A DNA stretch of 21,136 nt, from positions 1-21,136 of the forward strand of contig JAUCBJ010006344.1 of the NCBI GenBank assembly GCA_032718475.1, written 5' to 3'. The translations under genes and the position numbers were made by a program. This document shows positions 9,301 through 18,804 of this stretch, piece by piece (position 1 is the stretch's first letter; every line of letters begins with the position of its first letter). The notes beneath the pieces were generated by a model that saw nothing but the letters and a program-made list of their open reading frames with translations, did not search any database and was not told the origin of the DNA. The stretch is from Nemertoderma westbladi. Taxonomy: Eukaryota; Xenacoelomorpha; Nemertodermatida; Nemertodermatidae.

Positions 9301-12300
9301 CAGTTACATCGATCTGTAACAGATAGTTACAGTACCTATTTAGTTACAGTTACATCGACCTGTAACAGATAGTTACAGTACCTATTGTAGTTGCAGTTAC
9401 ATCGACCTGTAACAGATAGTTACAGTACCTATTTAGTTACAGTTACATCGACCTGTAACAGATAGTTACAGTACCTATTGTAGTTGCAGTTACATCGACC
9501 TGTAACAGATAGTTACAGTACCTATTTTAGTTACAGTTACATCGACCTGTAACAGATAGTTACCTATTTTAGTTACAGTTACATCGACTTGTAACAGATA
9601 GTTACAGTACCTATTGTAGTTGCAGTTACATCGATCTGTAACAGATAGTTACCTATTTTAGTTACAGTTACATCGACCTGTAACAGATAGTTACAGTACC
9701 TATTGTAGTTGCAGTTACATCGATCTGTAACAGATAGTTACAGTACCTATTTAGTTACAGTTACATCGACCTGTAACAGATAGTTACAGTACCTATTTAG
9801 TTACAGTTACATCGACCTGTAACAGATAGTTACAGTACCTATTGTAGTTGCAGTTACATCGATCTGTAACAGATAGTTACCTATTTTAGTTACAGTTACA
9901 TCAACCTGTAACAGATAGTTACAGTACCTATTGTAGTTGCAGTTACATCGATCTGTAACAGATAGTTACAGTACCTATTTAGTTACAGTTACATCGACCT
10001 GTAACAGATAGTTACAGTACCTATTGTAGTTGCAGTTACATCGACCTGTAACAGATAGTTACAGTACCTATTTAGTTACAGTTACATCGACCTGTAACAG
10101 ATAGTTACAGTACCTATTGTAGTTGCAGTTACATCGACCTGTAACAGATAGTTACAGTACCTATTTTAGTTACAGTTACATCGACCTGTAACAGATAGTT
10201 ACCTATTTTAGTTACAGTTACATCGACTTGTAACAGATAGTTACAGTACCTATTGTAGTTGCAGTTACATCGATCTGTAACAGATAGTTACCTATTTTAG
10301 TTACAGTTACATCGACCTGTAACAGATAGTTACAGTACCTATTGTAGTTGCAGTTACATCGATCTGTAACAGATAGTTACAGTACCTATTTAGTTACAGT
10401 TACATCGACCTGTAACAGATAGTTACAGTACCTATTTAGTTACAGTTACATCGACCTGTAACAGATAGTTACAGTACCTATTGTAGTTGCAGTTACATCG
10501 ACCTGTAACAGATAGTTACAGTACCTATTTAGTTACAGTTACATCGACCTGTAACAGATAGTTACAGTACCTATTGTAGTTGCAGTTACATCGATCTGTA
10601 ACAGATAGTTACAGTACCTATTTAGTTACAGTTACATCGACCTGTAACAGATAGTTACAGTACCTATTGTAGTTGCAGTTACATCGACCTGTAACAGATA
10701 GTTACAGTACCTATTTTAGTTACAGTTACATCGACCTGTAACAGATAGTTACAGTACCTATTGTAGTTGCAGTTACATCGATCTGTAACAGATAGTTACA
10801 GTACCTATTTAGTTACAGTTACATCGACCTGTAACAGATAGTTACAGTACCTATTGTAGTTGCAGTTACATCGACCTGTAACAGATAGTTACAGTACCTA
10901 TTGTAGTTGCAGTTACATCGATCTGTAACAGATAGTTACCTATTTTAGTTACAGTTACATCGAGCTGTAACAGATAGTTACCTATTGTAGTTGCAGTTAC
11001 ATCGATCTGTAACAGATAGTTACAGTACCTATTTAGTTACAGTTACATCGACCTGTAACAGATAGTTACAGTACCTATTGTAGTTGCAGTTACATCGATC
11101 TGTAACAGATAGTTACAGTACCTATTTAGTTGCAGTTACATCGACCTGTAACAGATAGTTACAGTACCTATTTAGTTACAGTTACATCGACCTGTAACAG
11201 ATAGTTACAGTACCTATTGTAGTTGCAGTTACATCGATCTGTAACAGATAGTTACCTATTTTAGTTACAGTTACATCGAGCTGTAACAGATAGTTACCTA
11301 TTGTAGTTACAGTTACATTGACCTGTAACAGATAGTTACCTATTGTAGTTACAGTTACATCGACTTGTAACAGATAGTTACCTATTTTAGTTACAGTTAC
11401 ATCGACCTGTAACAGATAGTTACAGTACCTATTTAGTTACAGTTACATCGACCTGTAACAGATAGTTACAGTACCTATTGTAGTTGCAGTTACATCGACC
11501 TGTAACAGATAGTTACCTATTTTAGTTACAGTTACATCGACCTGTAACAGATAGTTACAGTACCTATTTAGTTGCAGTTACATCGACCTGTAACAGATAG
11601 TTACCTATTTTAGTTACAGTTACATCGACCTGTAATAGATAGTTACCTAATTTAGTTACAGTTACATCGACCTGTAACAGATAGTTACAGTACCTATTGT
11701 AGTTGCAGTTACATCGACCTGTAACAGATAGTTACCTATTTTAGTTACAGTTACATCGACCTGTAACAGATAGTTACCTATTTTAGTTGCAGTTACATCG
11801 ATCTGTAACAGATAGTTACCTATTTTAGTTACAGTTACATCGACCTGTAACAGATAGTTACAGTACCTATTTAGTTGCAGTTACATCGACCTGTAACAGA
11901 TAGTTACCTATTTTAGTTACAGTTACATCGACCTGTAATAGATAGTTACCTATTTTAGTTACAGTTACATCGACCTGTAACAGATAGTTACAGTACCTAT
12001 TGTAGTTGCAGTTACATCGATCTGTAACAGATAGTTACCTATTTTAGTTACAGTTACATCGACCTGTAACAGATAGTTACAGTACCTATTTAGTTGCAGT
12101 TACATCGACCTGTAACAGATAGTTACCTATTTTAGTTACAGTTACATCGACCTGTAATAGATAGTTACCTAATTTAGTTACAGTTACATCGACCTGTAAC
12201 AGATAGTTACAGTACCTATTGTAGTTGCAGTTACATCGACCTGTAACAGATAGTTACCTATTTTAGTTACAGTTACATCGACCTGTAACAGATAGTTACC

Positions 12301-14110
12301 TATTTAGTTGCAGTTACATCGACCTGTAACAGATAGTTACAGTACCTATTGTAGTTGCAGTTACATCGACCTGTAACAGATAGTTACCTATTTTAGTTAC
12401 AGTTACATCGACCTGTAACAGATAGTTACAGTACCTATTGTAGTTGCAGTTACATCGACCTGTAACAGATAGTTACCTATTTTAGTTACAGTTACATCGA
12501 CCTGTAACAGATAGTTACAGTACCTATTTAGTTGCAGTTACATCGACCTGTAACAGATAGTTACCTATTTTAGTTACAGTTACATCGACCTGTAATAGAT
12601 AGTTACCTATTTTAGTTACAGTTACATCGACCTGTAACAGATAGTTACAGTACCTATTGTAGTTGCAGTTACATCGACCTGTAACAGATAGTTACCTATT
12701 TTAGTTACAGTTACATAGACCTGTAACAGATAGTTACAGTACCTATTTAGTTGCAGTTACATCGACCTGTAACAGATAGTTACCTATTTTAGTTACAGTT
12801 ACATCGACCTGTAACAGATAGTTACCTATTTTAGTTACAGTTACATCGACCTGTAACAGATAGTTACAGTACCTATTTAGTTGCAGTTACATCGACCTGT
12901 AACAGATAATTACCTATTTTAGTTACAGTTACATCGACCTGTAATAGATAGTTACCTAATTTAGTTGCAGTTACATCGACCTGTAACAGATAGTTACAGT
13001 ACCTATTTAGTTGCAGTTACATCGACCTGTAACAGATAGTTACCTATTTTAGTTACAGTTACATCGATCTGTAACAGATAGTTACCTATTTTAGTTACAG
13101 TTACATCGACCTGTAACAGATAGTTACAGTACCTATTTAGTTGCAGTTACATCGACCTGTAACAGATAGTTACCTATTTTAGTTACAGTTACATCGACCT
13201 GTAACAGATAGTTACAGTACCTATTGTAGTTGCAGTTACATCGACCTGTAACAGATAGTTACCTATTTTAGTTACAGTTACATCGACCTGTAATAGATAG
13301 TTACCTATTTTAGTTACAGTTACATCGACCTGTAACAGATAGTTACAGTACCTATTGTAGTTGCAGTTACATCGATCTGTAACAGATAGTTACAGTACCT
13401 ATTGTAGTTGCAGTTACATCGACCTGTAACAGATAGTTACCTATTTTAGTTACAGTTACATCGACCTGTAACAGATAGTTACAGTACCTATTTAGTTGCA
13501 GTTACATCGACCTGTAACAGATAGTTACCTATTTTAGTTACAGTTACATCGACCTGTAATAGATAGTTACCTATTTTAGTTACAGTTACATCGACCTGTA
13601 ACAGATAGTTACAGTACCTATTGTAGTTGCAGTTACATCGACCTGTAACAGATAGTTACCTATTTTAGTTACAGTTACATCGACCTGTAACAGATAGTTA
13701 CAGTACCTATTTAGTTGCAGTTACATCGACCTGTAACAGATAGTTACCTATTTTAGTTACAGTTACATCGACCTGTTATAGATAGTTACCCAATTTAGTT
13801 ACAGTTACATCGACCTGTAACAGATAGTTACCTATTTTAGTTACAGTTACATCGACCTGTAACAGATAGTTACAGTACCTATTTAGTTGCAGTTACATCG
13901 ACCTGTAACAGATAGTTACCTATTTTAGTTACAGTTACATCGACCTGTAATAGATAGTTACCCAATTTAGTTACAGTTACATCGACCTGTAACAGATAGT
14001 TACCTATTTTAGTTACAGTTACATCGACCTGTAACAGATAGTTACAGTACCTATTGTAGTTGCAGTTACATCGATCTGTAACAGATAGTTACCTAATTGT
14101 AGTTGTAGTT
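3313..14110 (-). repeat. 42/46/47-bp intronic minisatellite carrying repeated 3' splice sites (about 240 copies)
   Basis: This is a 10.8-kb tandem array filling the intron between exons 4 and 5. There are three main units. A is 42 bp, with GTTACCTATTTTAGTTACAG. B is 47 bp, with GTTACAGTACCTATTGTAG. C is 46 bp, with GTTACAGTACCTATTTAG. B and C have five extra bases relative to A next to GTTAC. On the gene strand every unit contains CTATCTGTTACAG followed by GTCGATGTAA, which is the real acceptor of exon 5 plus its first ten bases. The array probably arose across the intron-exon junction. Variants are zoned: CCAGTAAGAGATAG occurs only at about 3530-6110, and CCTGTAATAGATAG only from about 11630. 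B and C shift the frame, so the array is not translatable as a whole. Confidence 0.96.
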
Positions 14111-14207
14111 TTTGTAACGCGCTCCTCCCCATTAATCAATGATTAGTCAATTGCAATATACATACAGTATAACAGCTGAATAACTTACTTTACAGTGGGT
14201 AGCTTAC
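14111..14207 (-). other. Unique 5' end of the 10.9-kb intron, with two donor sites
   Basis: Donor CAG|GTAAGC has its GT at 14207-14206 and fits the phase-0 junction with exon 5. Eighteen bases further in, an in-frame TAA (14192-14190) is closely followed by a second consensus donor, GTAAGT at 14188-14183. The rest, up to the array, is unique AT-rich sequence. Confidence 0.7.
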
Positions 14208-15380
14208 CTGTTCACTCAACAACTTGTTCACTACAGATAAACACCCGAAGTGTGCCGCAGTGTGCAGTGGTGTGCTGCCGTTAAAGCAGCGAACCCTCAA
14301 ACTGGACAGCTGATTGCGACCATTAAAATGTCGCGATACAACGTCTCGAAGCGTCGACACATCCCCGCCCACGACCAAAGGAACAACTCGACTAATGTAA
14401 CCATGGCAATCCTTCACATCCATCATGACTTTATCGCTTTTAACCCCATCTAGCGGCGTATTGTTTTTCTTATCTTTTATAGAAATGTTTGCGCCGTATT
14501 CTACTAGTAGTTGCGCGACGTGTTTATGCAATCCATCCATGGCGCAGTGTAAGGGAACTGCGTGCGCCATGTTAACTGCGTCAATTTGTGCGCCTTCTTC
14601 CAGGAGAAATTGAACAATTTCAAAATTCCCTCCACGAGTAGCATAATGCAACGGTGTATTCAGTGTTCTATTTTCTCGGCAATTAACATAAGAACTGCGA
14701 CTGTTAAAGAAATTTACTAATTTCCGCGTCATAATTAAATCGGAATCTTTAATCGCTTTCAGTAACATTTGATCGTAAAGTAACATAGACCCGGGGAATA
14801 CCTGATATAGGAAAACAGTTCCAGGACGTAGAACACGGTTCATCGAGAACGATTCGAAAAACATACGGAATTTAGGGAATTTATCGGGATAAATATCGAT
14901 AAGTTCACCTATTGGAAGTTTCAAATGTCGTCGAGTTGAGAAATTACGTTTCGCTCTTCCAGAGAAATCCTCTATATATGCGGCGTTTTTACGAACTTGT
15001 AAGACGATTCGTCGTTCTGAGGAACATGTTTCCTTGGAAACAGCGAGACAGAAACCTGTTCCTTTAGTTAGACTTAGGTTAATTACGTGGACTTCGCAAA
15101 GATCTCGGATACTGAGAGGAGCATCTACTGTCACAGTGTCGAATCGCTCCTTCATTTTCCGTCTAATTGTTCGCCTGACTTTCTGTCTGATATTTTCCGT
15201 GTGTTTAGCGTCACTTTCTAGCGATAGGACATCGTATTTCTCCATTAGTGAATCTCTTTCTTCCTGCATGGCGGCTACTTTGTCTTGCCAGTAGTCGCGT
15301 TTATGTTTGTTCGTGTCGTCCATGACAACTCCTTCGTACGTCTCTAATTCCAGGAGACCTTTGCTGATGGTAGCTTTTAC
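14208..15380 (-). CDS. Exon 4: coiled coil, unrecognised domain and ankyrin repeats
   Basis: Acceptor ATTCATTTAG ends at 15381 and donor CAG|GTAAGC follows 14208. The exon has 391 codons, phase 0 at both ends, and an in-frame stop lies immediately outside each splice site. Residues 20-75 are highly charged with heptad-like spacing (KHKRDYWQDKVAAMQEERDS), suggesting a coiled coil that ends in a basic RRTIRRKMKER stretch. Residues 85-200 form a compact domain I do not recognise (CEVHVINLSL, RRHLKLPIGELIDIYPDKF). From about 204, ankyrin repeats follow: NTPLHYATRGGNFEIVQFLL, VPLHCAMDGLHKHVAQLLVE, a shorter NNTPLDG copy, then STPLHTAAHFGCLSVVNKLL, which continues into exon 5. Ankyrin repeats bind other proteins, and no enzymatic motif is seen. 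An ATG at 15323 in a good GTCATGG context could start a shorter product, but coding-like residues continue upstream to the acceptor. Confidence 0.85.
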
Positions 15381-16155
15381 CTAAATGAATATATACACAG
15401 GGGTCGTATACAATCAGACATGGGGGGGGGGGGGGGGGGGGTAAGTTATTTTTTCCACAAAATTATCTTTTAAACTGATATATTACCTAAGTTTCAGGAA
15501 TGAAGATTTATAATTTCTCCTATAAATATTGAGGATTTACGAAAGACATTTAGTTTTAACTTTGGTATGTAAATCTGTTACCATTCATCACCGCAGTCAC
15601 GCGGCTGCTGCCATTCTCCAGTGCTGATTTATTAGAACTGTAGTTTAAGGTCTACCACTATACTACCGGTAAGGTAGGTTATTATTGTTTACATCGTGCA
15701 GGATAGTTGAAAAGTCAACTTTGTAGTAATAATAATTCTCGAACATAATTTTATAATAATACCATTGATGAAAATGTATTGTTCGATCAATGATACAATA
15801 TCGTATTATATATTGTTATAAATATGTAATCGTAATATATATTGTTCAATCGTATATTTTTTTTATTAAATAAGCAACTACCGGTTCCGTTAATTGGTAA
15901 TGATATCGATTATTGCTTTAGTTAGAAATGCCAGTATCCTTAACCTGTTCCTTTCCTTTAATTGCCTCATTTTGAAAAAAAGTGTCTGCTTAAAAAAAGC
16001 AATTCATCAACATTAAAAAACATTGTTTTCAGATTTCAGTTTAATTTGTCGTACATTTCAAAATTAATAAATAAGGTGCCAGTACAATAAAAAATTGTTC
16101 CGGATAAATGAAAATAATGTCAGTAAGATAGTTTACAGGATGTTAAATAACTTAC
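15381..16155 (-). other. Intron between exons 3 and 4 (775 bp, phase 0)
   Basis: Donor CAC|GTAAGT at 16155 and acceptor TTCATTTAG at 15381 define the intron. It is AT-rich with stops in all frames. It contains a 20-base G run (15422-15441) and otherwise nothing recognisable. Confidence 0.75.
15422..15441. repeat. Poly-G run, 20 bases (intronic)
   Basis: Twenty consecutive G follow CAT and run into GTAAGTTATT. On the gene strand this is poly-C near the 3' end of the intron, about 40 bases upstream of the acceptor of exon 4. I see no transposon end attached to it. Confidence 0.9.
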
Positions 16156-16448
16156 GTGTCGAAGCCGACGTAATGAGGCTAAACGTTGGCGGAGTTTCAA
16201 TAAACCAATAAAAACGCCGCACATATAACTGCAGACAGCCAATTGGTCGGAAGTTGATAGATCACCGGAAGTGACGTCACAAGGTAGTCGTATAAGACTG
16301 TGAATGGTTGTCAGTGCGAGGTTAATAAACCATCTATCGTTTAGCATAATCTCCGTGGTAAATATCTCTGGCACAAAGACATTAACGAGACCGCAAATAA
16401 ACTTAGTTTCACATATATCATCTAGGTCGTTGATCGCCACTTTGTTGC
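16156..16448 (-). CDS. Exon 3: core of a calponin-homology-like domain
   Basis: Acceptor CATATTTATTAG ends at 16449 and the strong donor GTAAGT follows 16156. The exon carries two bases of a split codon, then 97 codons, and leaves in phase 0 to join exon 4 (LRRLRH-VKATIS). The visible pattern is FICGLVNVFVPE, then NDRWFINLALTTIHSLIRLP, then SGDLSTSDQLAVCSYMCGVF. This spacing matches the calponin-homology fold, with its LvNaf-P motif, N-LAL helix and ED/DL-D----V--Y---LF ending. Such domains commonly bind actin, microtubules or signalling proteins. The assignment is by pattern only: no alignment was run, and key CH residues such as the DG before the LvN helix are replaced (DICETKF). The exon is not recognised as any named gene. 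Confidence 0.78.
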
Positions 16449-16502
16449 CTAATAAATATGTATTTAAATTGTATAATTATCGTTTAATATGTGTAGAGAG
16501 GA

Positions 16503-16505
<3 letters not shown>

Positions 16506-16534
<29 letters not shown>
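16506..16534. repeat. Poly-G run, 29 bases (intronic)
   Basis: Twenty-nine consecutive G lie between GAATT and CTCCATG, about 60 bases upstream of the exon 3 acceptor when read on the gene strand, where it is poly-C. The open frame that passes through it on the plus strand is a shadow. Confidence 0.9.
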
Positions 16535-16535
<1 letters not shown>

Positions 16536-17444
16536 TCCATGATCGTGTTCTAGAGATCTTTATCATAAAAAGGCCATATTATTAGGTTTCATTACCAATG
16601 TAGTACACCCTCCGCAATGTACATCAGCAATGATTAATATGTTTAGTTTATTCGCGCATATTCGCGCCTCACCAGTCGAGCTGGCATGATCAGTATGAAT
16701 ATATTAATTTTTTCAATTTGTATGTCTCCAAAGTGGCTGACAAATGCATAGAAAACGATATACCAACGAATAGAGAATCATCAGAAGTAAATAAAATTTG
16801 TAAAAATTTTGTGGGTACCCCCTAGCGGCCTGCGTGATATTTTATAAATTTTACTGTTTTGTACAGTCTTAACAGTTTTGTATTTTCATTTTCTATTTCT
16901 GAGTTTAAAAAAAGGAAATACCCATGTTTTTTCTAATTTTTCATTAAAAAAATGGGGAAATTTTATGCAATCAAGAAAACTGTCCGAAATTTATTGAAGT
17001 TTATAGAATTACCTTTCATATAAAGCAATAATTGCAGAAACGGTTAAGAAATGGCTGATTGGTATTTTTCGTGTGAAAAAATGTCACTCTGAAATTATGT
17101 TGGGCAGGGACATCTATTTAGGGGAGTCTCCTAATTAAATCAGTACTTAATTGAAAAGGAAATGAAATTGAAATCAAACGATTTCAAAACAAATTGAAAT
17201 TATTAAAACGATGGCGATAAACATAAAAAAGTTTTCTTCGGCCGTTAAGCTAGGGTTTACCCACAAATTCTTACGGCCTATTACCTGTGCGGCCCCCCAT
17301 ATCAATTCTCCCTATAGGAAACCGGTACTCATTTACGTCATTCACCCCATGAAGACGCAGATGTGATTTCATTGATGCGAATTCAATTAAAACATTACGC
17401 TAAGGCTAAGGGGGAACTAACATTAATCCTGCAACAAAGCCATG

Positions 17445-17917
17445 CAATTGTGGCGGCCACCCTAGAAACATACCTTAACGAAGAGAACATAGTTCTGAGA
17501 TAAACGCATTTAAAGTTTTCAAATTTTCAAAATTTTCAAATTTTCAAAATTTTCAAATTTTCAAAATTTCCAAATTCGGACAATTTCAGCCAATTTCAGC
17601 CAAAATATGACTCACCCCCAGATGGCTGACTGATGTCCGAAGTCCAATTTGTCGACCAAATATATGCCAATTTGAGTTAAAATCGGCCGATTTGAGTCAA
17701 AATGAGCCAAATTAAAATTTTCAACTTTTTGACAAAAATGTCAAAAATTATTCGAAAAGTGTTTTAGAAAAACGGCCATATCTCACGAACCAAACAAGAT
17801 CTCGCTTAGCCGTTTTCATTTTCGAATTCTACGGAAAATTCTGCATCGAATGAAGCAATAAAACAAAAATTGACATTCCTACGCTAAGGTCCGTTTCTAG
17901 GGTGGCCGCCACAATTG
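17445..17917. mobile_element. Short inverted-repeat element (MITE or foldback), 473 bp
   Basis: Perfect 25-bp inverted repeats lie at 17445-17469 and 17893-17917, sharing CAATTGTGGCGGCCACC at the outer edge and CCTAGAAAC inside. The match stops abruptly on both inner sides. The outermost six bases, CAATTG, are a palindrome, so they could be either part of the inverted ends or a 6-bp target duplication. The interior is AT-rich and non-coding, with a 17-bp-period CAAATTTTCAAAATTTT tract and a doubled CAATTTCAGC. The superfamily is undetermined. It lies wholly inside the intron between exons 2 and 3. Confidence 0.75.
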
Positions 17918-17953
17918 AATAAAATATGATAAAAACCTGTTTATTATCCATAC

Positions 17954-18139
17954 CTTCCTCGACTTTATTTATCATCATATTGGCCATTCCGATGAGACAA
18001 TCCCTTACGGAGGGTTGCTTCCTTCTAAGACGACGACCAGTCCAAAATCTTCGGAAGACATCCATGTTGTCGAATCGCTCGTATTCCGGGAGGGGTCCGG
18101 ATTCGCCTGACTCAATAATGGCTGCAGTGCTGCCAAACC
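17954..18139 (-). CDS. Exon 2: N-terminal part of the CH-like domain
   Basis: The acceptor ends GTATATTTCCAG at 18140, preceded by a good pyrimidine-rich tract. Donor AAG|GTATGG follows 17954. The exon is 186 bp, phase 1 in and phase 1 out, and open throughout. It reads GSTAAIIESGESGPLPEYER, then FDNMDVFRRFWTGRRLRRKQ, then PSVRDCLIGMANMMINKVEE. The second half would supply the first helix of the CH-like domain completed by exon 3. The first half is likely a flexible linker, followed by a basic RRFWTGRRLRRK patch. An ATG at 18065 lies inside but is probably not the start, since the frame is open and coding-like to the acceptor. Function is unknown beyond the CH-like inference. Confidence 0.68.
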
Positions 18140-18251
18140 CTGGAAATATACAGCAACAACAAATAAAGACATTTCGAATTAGATCAAACAGTCAAAGGGG
18201 GTACGACATTTTCTAAAAAACTTTTTAGATCTTGGGTGAAAAATTACCATT

Positions 18252-18451
18252 TTGAAGGTATAAGTGTTTTCGAGGTCGCTGATCACGATAAATCTTCTCA
18301 AAAATAATTTCTGACATTGCAACAATCATTTGCTGTGCTATTCTGGTCCCCCCGAATGAAAATTACAAGTAAAAACAAAATTCAATCTAAAACATTATGT
18401 TTGTATGGATACTTCTGAAGCTATAGGTTTTCGAGGTCGCTGATCACGATA
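18252..18451. repeat. Two diverged direct copies, 161-bp spacing
   Basis: The string TTTTCGAGGTCGCTGATCAC, continuing GATA, occurs ending at 18290 and again ending at 18451. Each copy is preceded by a related TGAAGGTATAAG / TGAAGCTATAGG. The stretch between is only loosely similar, so this is an old duplication or two units of a dispersed repeat. It lies in the predicted first intron. Confidence 0.65.
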
Positions 18452-18804
18452 GAACTTGTTCAAAATATTCTATGGTAGTGTAACCATGAAATTTTATCAA
18501 TTTGTGCTACTTATTTTTTTTACCGTGCTACTTGTATTTTTCTTGTATTTTCCACACAAAATAACTTCTAAAATGACCCTTCCGGGCCAAATAGGGTTCA
18601 TAAAAGTAAATTGTAAGAATACATGATTTTTACAGTCTTAGTAAACATTCATTCACTAAACACATACTATGCAGTTTTTGGAAAGATGAAATAACTTTTG
18701 ATAATGTTCTTCAATTTTACAGGAAAATACGTGAACGCAGTGATGCAGTTGAATTACACAGTGTTGTTACACTAGAAACCTCCCCAGCAATATACCTCAT
18801 ATTT
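18452..18804. other. AT-rich spacer, no feature seen
   Basis: This lies inside the predicted intron between exons 1 and 2. It has stops in all frames, no tandem structure and no RNA gene that I recognise. Confidence 0.5.

Larger units (their letters stand above)
16449..17953 (-). other. Intron between exons 2 and 3 (1505 bp, phase 1)
   Basis: Donor AAG|GTATGG at 17953 and acceptor TTATTAG at 16449 are supported by the matching phase and by the smooth junction VEEG-NKVAINDL. A second possible donor, CAG|GTTTTT at 17936, is in the wrong phase for exon 3. The intron holds a 29-base G run, a low-complexity tract of CAAATTTT/CAAAATTTT units at about 17515-17575, and the inverted-repeat element at 17445-17917. 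I see nothing gene-like between 16540 and 17444. Confidence 0.7.

Noticed and set aside
3313-14110. CRISPR array
   Set aside because: Units are head-to-tail with no unique spacers, and the context is a eukaryotic intron.
3313-14110. One long coding repeat protein
   Set aside because: The 46- and 47-bp units shift the frame and bring in TAA and TAG stops; only the three units next to exon 5 remain in frame.
14250-14613. Two short plus-strand open frames opposite exon 4
   Set aside because: They are antisense shadows of the ankyrin coding exon, with no motif of their own.
15034-15294. Plus-strand open frame opposite the coiled-coil codons
   Set aside because: It is a shadow of exon 4, and its composition follows the opposite strand.
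16304-16585. Plus-strand open frame with a glycine run
   Set aside because: It is antisense to exon 3 and then runs through the 29-base G homopolymer.
17937-17939. CAG|GTTTTT as the donor of exon 2
   Set aside because: It would leave phase 0, but exon 3 needs phase 1. AAG|GTATGG at 17954/17953 fits the phase and is the better consensus.
17926-18216. Plus-strand open frame overlapping exon 2
   Set aside because: It is antisense to an exon that has good splice sites and matching phases; the frame has no recognisable protein feature.
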